DNA from: Micrococcales bacterium
GTDB taxonomy: Bacteria; Actinomycetota; Actinomycetes; Actinomycetales; Dermatophilaceae
Length of the DNA: 5,174 nucleotides
NCBI GenBank assembly: GCA_003132125.1
Contig: PKWT01000376.1
Location: 1-5,174, forward strand
Direction of reading: 5' to 3'
This document shows positions 1 through 3,693 of the stretch, piece by piece. The notes beneath the pieces were generated by a model that saw only the letters and a list, made by a program, of their open reading frames with translations, made no database searches and had not been told where the DNA came from. The stretch's first letter is position 1; each line of letters opens with the position of its first letter. The translations under genes and the position numbers were made by a program.

Positions 1-1192
1 CCAGCTCGAGACTGTCGATGATGTGGTCGGCGATCGCGAGGGACGAGGTCGCTGCGGGTGACGGGGCGTTTCGTACGTTGACCACCCGGCCGCTGCGGGT
101 GATCCGGAAGTCGTCAACCAGCCGGCCGTGGGCGTCGACCGCCTGCGCTCGCACACCTGCGCGTGCTGCGACGACATCTGTCAGTTCGAGCTCGGGCACG
201 TAGCGTCGGGCGAGGGCGACGAACCGTCTGCGGTTCAGCGATGACGCCAGCTCGGCGGCCCCGGTGCGCCAGTGCTGGCGGGCAAGCGGGATGAAGCCGG
301 GCCAGCGCAGCGTCTCGGCCAGGTCGGCCCAGCTGACATCGCGCCGCCGGTACCCCTCCCGCGAGAGCGCCAGCACTGCGTTCGGTCCGAGGGTGACCCC
401 GCCATCAACACGTCGGGTCAGGTGCACGCCGAGGAAGGGGTAACGGGGGTCGGGGACGGGGTAGATCAGCCCCCGCACCAGGTGGGTGCGCTCAGGGCGC
501 AGCGCGAGGTACTCGCCGCGGAACGGGAGGATGGCCGGGTCCGCCACGTCGCCAACCAGCTTGGCCACCCGGTCGGCCTGCAGCCCTGCGCAGGAGACGA
601 CCAGGTCATAGGTCCGGGACTCGCGCGAGGTGTCCAGGGTGACCGACCGGGAGTCCTGGGCGATGGCGTGCACCTGCTCGTCGAGCCGGACCGTGCCGCC
701 GGCCTCGATCACGTCGCGGGCCAGCTGGTGGGAGATCGCTGTGAAGTCGACGATCGCGGTGTGCGGGGAGTGTACGGCCGCGACACCCCGCGCGTGCGGC
801 TCGACCTCGCCCAGGGCGTCGCCGTCCAGCCAGCGCAGATCACGCACGCCGTTGGCCCGCCCGCGCTCGAGCAGGTCCCGCAGCCGTGGCACCTCGTCCG
901 GCCCTCGGGCCACGACCAGCTTGCCGCACTCCTCATAGACCAGGCCTCGGGCGGCGCAGTACTCGCGCAGCTGGCGGCCACCGCTCACGCACAGCTGTGC
1001 CTTCTGCGACCCGGGGGAGTAGTAGATGCCGGCGTGCACCACGCCACTGTTGCGGCCGGTCTGGTGCATGGCGACGGCGTGTTCCTTCTCGACGACCTCG
1101 ACGTTGATGCCGGGGTGCCTCTGTTGCAGGCGGTAGGCGACGGCCAGACCCAGCACCCCCGCACCGACGATCCCCACTCGTTGCCGGCTCAC
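1..1192 (-). CDS. lhgO: L-2-hydroxyglutarate oxidase, FAD-dependent (3' end beyond the window)
   Basis: This is an FAD-dependent oxidoreductase of the DAO/DadA fold that oxidises L-2-hydroxyglutarate to 2-oxoglutarate. In characterised bacteria it passes electrons to the membrane quinone pool. The visible 397 residues begin with a Rossmann dinucleotide-binding segment (VGIVGAGVLGLAVAYRL, GxGxxG at residues 10-15), followed by the acidic end of the second strand (VVEKE) and the family block TGRNSGVVHAGIYYSPGS. Further family signatures are CGKLVVA, VVSCAGLQADRVA, FRGEYLAL, FLGVHLTRR, LVDDFRI and, near the C-terminus, NAPSPAATSSLAIADHI. E. coli LhgO is about 420 residues, so only a short tail is missing. 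The GTG start at 1192 is the only sensible choice: an in-frame TAA lies 14 codons upstream, with no start between. A GGAAGGGG ribosome-binding site lies 4 bases before it. The frame is open throughout. It is divergent from the PIN gene. Specificity for 2-hydroxyglutarate is inferred from family resemblance. Confidence 0.9.
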   Translation of the reverse strand, partial: MSRQRVGIVGAGVLGLAVAYRLQQRHPGINVEVVEKEHAVAMHQTGRNSGVVHAGIYYSPGSQKAQLCVSGGRQLREYCAARGLVYEECGKLVVARGPDEVPRLRDLLERGRANGVRDLRWLDGDALGEVEPHARGVAAVHSPHTAIVDFTAISHQLARDVIEAGGTVRLDEQVHAIAQDSRSVTLDTSRESRTYDLVVSCAGLQADRVAKLVGDVADPAILPFRGEYLALRPERTHLVRGLIYPVPDPRYPFLGVHLTRRVDGGVTLGPNAVLALSREGYRRRDVSWADLAETLRWPGFIPLARQHWRTGAAELASSLNRRRFVALARRYVPELELTDVVAARAGVRAQAVDAHGRLVDDFRITRSGRVVNVRNAPSPAATSSLAIADHIIDSLEL

Positions 1193-1217
1193 GGGGCCCC
1201 TTCCGGTTCGGTGTTCC

Positions 1218-1236
1218 CTGCCGACGGCAGATTACA
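1218..1236 (-). promoter_or_regulatory. Candidate lhgO -10 box with overlapping palindromic operator
   Basis: Read on the minus strand, TGTAAT (1236-1231) matches five of six bases of the -10 consensus. The expected start point, about 1224, would give a leader of roughly 32 bases before the GTG. A perfect 13-bp palindrome, CTGCCG-A-CGGCAG (1218-1230), is centred on that start point. The loop would be a single base, so it suits a dimeric repressor site better than an RNA hairpin. The -35 match is poor (TCGAAC at 17-bp spacing), so the promoter call is tentative. Confidence 0.33.
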
Positions 1237-1277
1237 GCGACTCCCAACCATGTGTTCGAGGTCGGTTCTCCTAGCTG

Positions 1278-1300
1278 GGCAGGAGGTGAGCCTCCTTGCC
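1278..1300. repeat. Strong inverted repeat (hairpin) in the lhgO/PIN intergenic region
   Basis: The arms GGCAGGAGG and CCTCCTTGCC pair over nine base pairs with one bulged T and a TGAG loop. There is no T-rich tract on either side, so it is not a typical intrinsic terminator. The arms contain a Shine-Dalgarno-like AGGAGG and its complement. It lies 86-108 bases upstream of the lhgO start and 166-188 bases upstream of the PIN start, so it could be a leader structure for either transcript or a protein-binding site. Confidence 0.4.
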
Positions 1301-1377
1301 GGTCACGGCCTCAGTATCTTTGGGGGTCTGCCGCGTCGTGCGCGCGGAGCAGTGATGCGTCCCGCCGGTCGCGACTA

Positions 1378-1389
1378 CATGTCCACATG
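1378..1389. promoter_or_regulatory. Short perfect palindrome upstream of the PIN gene
   Basis: CATGT-CC-ACATG is a 12-bp inverted repeat with perfect 5-bp arms, 77 bases before the PIN gene start. No clear -35/-10 pair for the PIN gene is visible around it. A chance occurrence is possible, and it is listed only as a candidate operator. Confidence 0.2.
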
Positions 1390-1465
1390 GCTGGGCCATC
1401 GGACCCCCTCCCCGTACCGTGAGGCAGGCGTCTTCGTCTCGTGAACGCATAGGAGGGATTTCCCC

Positions 1466-1861
1466 ATGACCAAGTATGTGATCGGTCCGGACGTTGCCCT
1501 TCGTCTGGCCCACGAGGAGGCCGTGATCCCCGACGAGCATCAGGTCCTGGCTCCGGCGCTTCTTCGCTCACAGCTGCTGGCGCTCCTCTACCAAGCAGTA
1601 CGCAGCGGCGAGATGACCAAGAAGGACGCCGAGCGCCAGCTCAACTACGTGCGTGGGCTGCGGATTCGACTGCTCGGAGACCGCGTCCTTCAGGCCGTCG
1701 CATGGAAGGTCGCCGACCAGCTCGGGTGGCCCGACACGTTTGACGCCGAGTACGTCGCCCTGACCCAGCTCCAGGCTGACGCATTCATCACGCTCGATGT
1801 GGAGCTCGCCCACGCTGTGAAGGACTTGGTGAGGATCGCGCCCATCGAGGCACTGTCCTGA
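1466..1861 (+). CDS. PIN-domain protein, VapC-like, without a visible antitoxin
   Basis: This 131-residue protein has the layout of a PIN-fold endoribonuclease. It opens with a first strand ending in an acidic residue (KYVIGPDVALRLA, Asp9). It then has a helical middle with a charged insertion (GEMTKKDAERQLNYVRGLRIR) and a C-terminal half with FDAEYVAL (Asp93) and FITLDVEL (Asp111). Canonical VapC toxins bind metal through four acidic residues. The second is normally Glu in the helix after the first strand, but here the matching stretch reads LLRSQLLALL, with Gln36, so activity may be altered. Start ATG 1466 follows an excellent AGGAGGG (1451-1457) with 8 bases of spacing. No VapB-like or other antitoxin ORF lies immediately upstream or downstream, which is unusual for a true toxin. 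I recall similar solitary proteins in actinobacteria annotated as VapC-family toxins. The fold is confident; a toxin role is not. Confidence 0.82.
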   Translation: MTKYVIGPDVALRLAHEEAVIPDEHQVLAPALLRSQLLALLYQAVRSGEMTKKDAERQLNYVRGLRIRLLGDRVLQAVAWKVADQLGWPDTFDAEYVALTQLQADAFITLDVELAHAVKDLVRIAPIEALS

Positions 1862-2199
1862 CCCCCACGCTTGAGCAGCTCAAAGCGGCACTGCCCTGGT
1901 CGGGCTGATCAGATATCAATAAGGAGGGGCTCAGAGCAACGTCCTCTCACGCCGCATAGTGCGCGCCGTGCCATCAGCGGATACCAGCAAGTTGTCTCAA
2001 GCACATGACCCGCGGTGGTCGCGGCAGCCGTCAGGAGATCGCGGCCTTTACGAGCTCGACGACCTTCTTCTCCACTACAGGACTCCACCGCAGGAGCGCA
2101 CCCGAGGTTCAACGCCACGTGCACCGAGTCGCGGTTGGTCAGAACGCCGAAGACGCGGCATCCGACCTTGGCGATGAGGTGATCGACACGACGAACCTC
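1862..2199. other. Stretch without a convincing gene; possible gene remnant
   Basis: Just after the PIN stop is a weak hairpin (1869-1886, arms GCTTGAG and CTCAAAGC, one bulge) without a T-tract. A purine-rich AAGGAGGGG at about 1921 resembles a ribosome-binding site, but no start codon follows at a usable distance. Two overlapping open frames cross the region. The plus frame from ATG 2005 to TGA 2232 (75 residues) has no clear ribosome-binding site. The minus frame from TTG 2223 to 1909 (104 residues) has coding-like third-position GC only over its first ~47 codons, then loses it. Neither product resembles a family I know, so neither is called. The early bias on the minus strand would fit a decayed gene. 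Confidence 0.4.
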
Positions 2200-2236
2200 G
2201 GTCTCGAAGAAGCCATCGAACAAGCTCTTTGAGACC
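2200..2236. terminator. Hairpin between converging transcripts, possible terminator
   Basis: The arms GGTCTCGAAGA (2200-2210) and TCTTTGAGACC (2226-2236) form an 11-bp stem with a single G-U pair in plus-strand RNA; in minus-strand RNA that pair becomes an A-C mismatch. The loop is 15 bases. It lies 8 bases beyond the stop of the minus-strand 60-residue gene and downstream of the plus-strand PIN gene, where a shared terminator would be expected. No T-tract follows on either strand, so termination, if it occurs here, is not of the classical kind. RNA end protection is an alternative. Confidence 0.4.
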
Positions 2237-2244
2237 CATCAGCC

Positions 2245-2427
2245 CTAGAAGCCGGCGTTTCGCAACATGAAGTCGCGCTCGGGGTCACGCCCCATCGTCG
2301 GGTCCGGGGGCGGCTCGGTTTCCTGGGAGGCGATCATGTCCTCTGGTCGGATGCGCTCAGGCAGCTTCCGGAAGCGGGCGGATGACGCCGTCTTGTCCCG
2401 GCCCGCCGTACTCGTTGCCTCAACCAT
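2245..2427 (-). CDS. Small conserved-looking protein of unknown function (60 residues)
   Basis: The product is a hydrophilic 60-residue protein with no membrane segment, signal peptide or cysteine. The N-terminal third is basic (GRDKTASSARFRKLPERIRP). The middle is acidic and proline-rich (EDMIASQETEPPPDP). It ends in RDPERDFMLRNAGF. ATG 2427 is preceded by GAGGTGA at 5-base spacing, a seven-base match to the anti-Shine-Dalgarno sequence. This decides the start against the much longer open frame that continues upstream antisense to the HTH gene. Codon third positions are GC-rich, as expected for a real gene. I recall similar short actinobacterial hypothetical proteins but no assigned function. 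It is transcribed divergently from the HTH/Clp-N pair across a 147-bp intergenic region, so it could share their regulator. No function is proposed. Confidence 0.65.
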   Translation of the reverse strand: MVEATSTAGRDKTASSARFRKLPERIRPEDMIASQETEPPPDPTMGRDPERDFMLRNAGF

Positions 2428-2480
2428 GATCGTCACCTCGTTGACAGTGTCCGGCGAAAGCAGCCCAGGAACAAGCCGTC

Positions 2481-2490
2481 GTCCATGGAC
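2481..2490. promoter_or_regulatory. 10-bp perfect palindrome in the divergent intergenic region
   Basis: GTCCATGGAC is a perfect 10-bp palindrome, 53 bases upstream of the 60-residue gene and about 40 bases from the GTCAA/TTGAC cluster. The rest of 2428-2527 shows no convincing -35/-10 pair for the minus-strand gene. It is a candidate operator only; palindromes of this length can occur by chance. Confidence 0.18.
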
Positions 2491-2527
2491 CCTCCCGAAA
2501 CGGCGCCCTGGCCCTCTCGGAAACTGC

Positions 2528-2574
2528 GCGTCAAGAATGCTTGACAAATTCGATTCGTCAATTAAACTTGACGC
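2528..2574. promoter_or_regulatory. Nested GTCAA/TTGAC inverted repeats, likely operator
   Basis: Four half-sites lie in 47 bp. Site 1 is GTCAAG-AATG-CTTGAC (2530-2545), a perfect 6-bp inverted repeat covering the -35 box. Site 2 is CGTCAA-TTAAAC-TTGACG (2556-2573), again with perfect 6-bp arms, covering the -10 box and the transcription start. The two inner half-sites form a third, imperfect palindrome centred at 2551 (2541-2561; TTGAC-n-AAT facing ATT-n-GTCAA, 8 of 10 pairs). The outermost 8 bases, GCGTCAAG and CTTGACGC (2528-2535 and 2567-2574), are also complementary. This layout would block RNA polymerase and suggests cooperative binding of two dimers. The adjacent HTH protein is the obvious candidate ligand (inference). 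Confidence 0.5.
2541..2568 (+). promoter_or_regulatory. Promoter of the HTH/Clp-N pair, apparently leaderless
   Basis: A perfect TTGACA -35 box (2541-2546) is followed at 16-bp spacing by TAAACT (2563-2568; four of six matches to TATAAT). A start point 7 bases downstream of the -10 box falls on the A of the ATG at 2575. The message would therefore have no leader. Consistent with this, no Shine-Dalgarno sequence precedes that ATG. Leaderless mRNAs are common in actinobacteria. Confidence 0.5.
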
Positions 2575-2811
2575 ATGAGCGAAACCGCTGACCTGGCATC
2601 GACAGCCAGTGGCGCTGACCCGCGAATGGGGTTGAAGGCCGCCTCCGCGCTGCGTCGTCTGGCCGAGACCCTGGAGGGCGCCCAGGTCGCCAATGCCCGC
2701 CGCCAGGGGTGGTCCTGGCAGGACATCGCCGAGGTACTCGGGGTGAGCAGACAAGCAGTGCATCAGAAGCATTCAGCGGCAGAGAAGCGAAAGGGTGGTC
2801 GAATTGTTTGA
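2575..2811 (+). CDS. Small helix-turn-helix protein, likely autoregulator of the Clp-N pair
   Basis: This 78-residue protein probably binds DNA. After a disordered-looking N-terminus (about 1-16) there is a long amphipathic helix (LKAASALRRLAETLEGAQVANARRQG, about 20-45) that could serve for dimerisation. Next comes a clear helix-turn-helix at residues 46-66, with WSWQDIAEVL as the first helix, Gly56 in the turn and VSRQAVHQKH as the recognition helix. A short basic tail (EKRKGGR) follows. The HTH resembles sigma-region-4-like domains found next to Clp-N proteins in actinobacteria. It has no ligand domain of its own. ATG 2575 is supported by the promoter spacing, which predicts leaderless translation. 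Its last 17 bases overlap the next gene in a different frame, so the two are probably translationally coupled. It very likely binds the inverted repeats in its own promoter. That is inference, while the HTH itself is clear. Confidence 0.85.
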   Translation: MSETADLASTASGADPRMGLKAASALRRLAETLEGAQVANARRQGWSWQDIAEVLGVSRQAVHQKHSAAEKRKGGRIV

Positions 2812-3364
2812 GCGATTCACTGAAGGGGCCCGGGCGGTTGTCTCGCTCGCAGTGGAGCAGGCGGGCGAGCTCGGCCACGACTCCGTCGGCACTCAGCACC
2901 TTCTCCTCGGGCTGCTCAGCCCCAAGACGGGAGCCGGGTACCAGGTCTTGCACGGCGCGGGACTGGATGCGGTTCGGGTGCGTGAGGTGGTCCGGCTGCG
3001 CACTCCGGGAGACGGTTCTCTGACACGCGAAGATGCGGAGTCACTCCGTTCGGTTGGCATCGACCTGGACGTCGTTCTTGAGCACCTGACGGAATCTTTC
3101 GGCCCCGAAGCTGTCCCACCCGGTCAACCTCGCCGCGGACGGCCGCGATTCTCGCCGCGGTTCTCACGGCCTGCGAAGAAGACCCTTCAGCTGGCGTTGC
3201 GCGAAGCGATCTGGCTCAAGGCCGGTGCCATCGGAAGCGAGCACATCCTGCTCGGGCTGCTGCGGTGTGACGACAGCGATATCAACGCGGTCCTGGCAGA
3301 ACTCGGCGTCACGTCCGACGACCTCCGCAAAGCCACTCTGCGGACCATCGGCCGCGCAGCCTGA
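2795..3364 (+). CDS. Clp N-terminal domain protein (two Clp repeats, no ATPase)
   Basis: This 189-residue protein corresponds to the substrate/adaptor-binding N-domain of ClpC, without the AAA+ modules. Repeat 1 (about 5-66) begins with FERFTEGARAVVSLA and contains GHDSVGTQHLLLGLL. Repeat 2 (about 119-185) contains RPAKKTLQLALREA and AIGSEHILLGLL. Between them is a linker of about 50 residues (69-118) with a SVGIDLDVVLEHL helix and a basic RRGRPR stretch; the linker is far shorter in ClpC, whose whole N-domain is about 145 residues. In the ClpC phosphoarginine pocket both repeats carry Glu; here repeat 1 has Gln34 and repeat 2 keeps Glu149. The start is uncertain. GTG 2795 gives the listed product, but TTG 2804 gives the canonical F-E-R-F beginning of ClpC and sits 5 bases after AAAGGGTGG. 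The protein probably binds Clp clients, adaptors or N-domain antibiotics, or controls the HTH partner (inference). Confidence 0.9.
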   Translation: MVELFERFTEGARAVVSLAVEQAGELGHDSVGTQHLLLGLLSPKTGAGYQVLHGAGLDAVRVREVVRLRTPGDGSLTREDAESLRSVGIDLDVVLEHLTESFGPEAVPPGQPRRGRPRFSPRFSRPAKKTLQLALREAIWLKAGAIGSEHILLGLLRCDDSDINAVLAELGVTSDDLRKATLRTIGRAA

Positions 3365-3693
3365 GGTACTACGCAGCCTCGCACGGTGGGAACGCGAACC
3401 TTCATCGACCGCCCCTTCCTGTGCACTTACACGTCAAGCCCTATCCGAGATCGGCAGCAGCCCACCAGAGACTTACGTCCCATCCGTGTGTTGGAGGGCG
3501 GTTTGCCACCCGACGAGTCGGCGAGGTCGATACGGTGAACGCACCACAGGGCCTTGGAGACAGACGTGACGGCTTGGATCATGCGGGCAGTGCCGGAAGC
3601 GCGAGCTTGAACCCTCACTCGGCCATGCCCCAGCAAGACAGGTCGGGTCCGCGGACCAGGGCACGACGCGTCGCCAACCTTCGTTACTTCACT
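3365..3693. other. Intergenic stretch without a recognisable gene
   Basis: No hairpin with a T-tract follows the Clp-N stop. Short perfect palindromes occur at 3510-3521 (CCGAC-GA-GTCGG) and 3664-3673 (CGACGCGTCG); the second is 20 bases before the lipoprotein start. The reading frame of the downstream lipoprotein stays open through the entire stretch. Its possible extra starts (GTG 3421, ATG 3625) have no ribosome-binding site and would add a poorly biased, low-complexity extension. Minus-strand open frames here encode nothing I recognise. No tRNA or other structured RNA was seen. Confidence 0.5.

Noticed and set aside
570..1015. Apparent frameshifts in lhgO
   Set aside because: Careful rereading of the reverse complement shows one continuous frame with the conserved blocks intact across both suspected places.
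272..1444. Long plus-strand open frame (390 codons) opposite lhgO
   Set aside because: It is the antisense shadow of a clearly recognisable oxidoreductase; its product is low-complexity and matches no family, and such shadows are common in high-GC DNA.
1300..1465. A VapB-type antitoxin gene upstream of the PIN gene
   Set aside because: No open frame with a ribosome-binding site and AbrB-, RHH- or Phd-like sequence is present here or directly downstream of the PIN gene.
2530..2573. HspR-binding HAIR element (CTTGAGT-N7-ACTCAAG)
   Set aside because: The half-sites resemble it (CTTGAC/GTCAAG) but their sequence and spacing do not fit, and the adjacent protein is not of the MerR/HspR type.
2428..2772. 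Upstream extension of the 60-residue minus-strand gene to 175 residues
   Set aside because: The extra part is antisense to the HTH gene and crosses its promoter, while a strong GAGGTGA ribosome-binding site marks ATG 2427 as the start.
3600..3620. tRNA T-arm-like GGTTCAAG on the minus strand
   Set aside because: The flanking bases do not form a T-stem and no acceptor or anticodon arms can be drawn.
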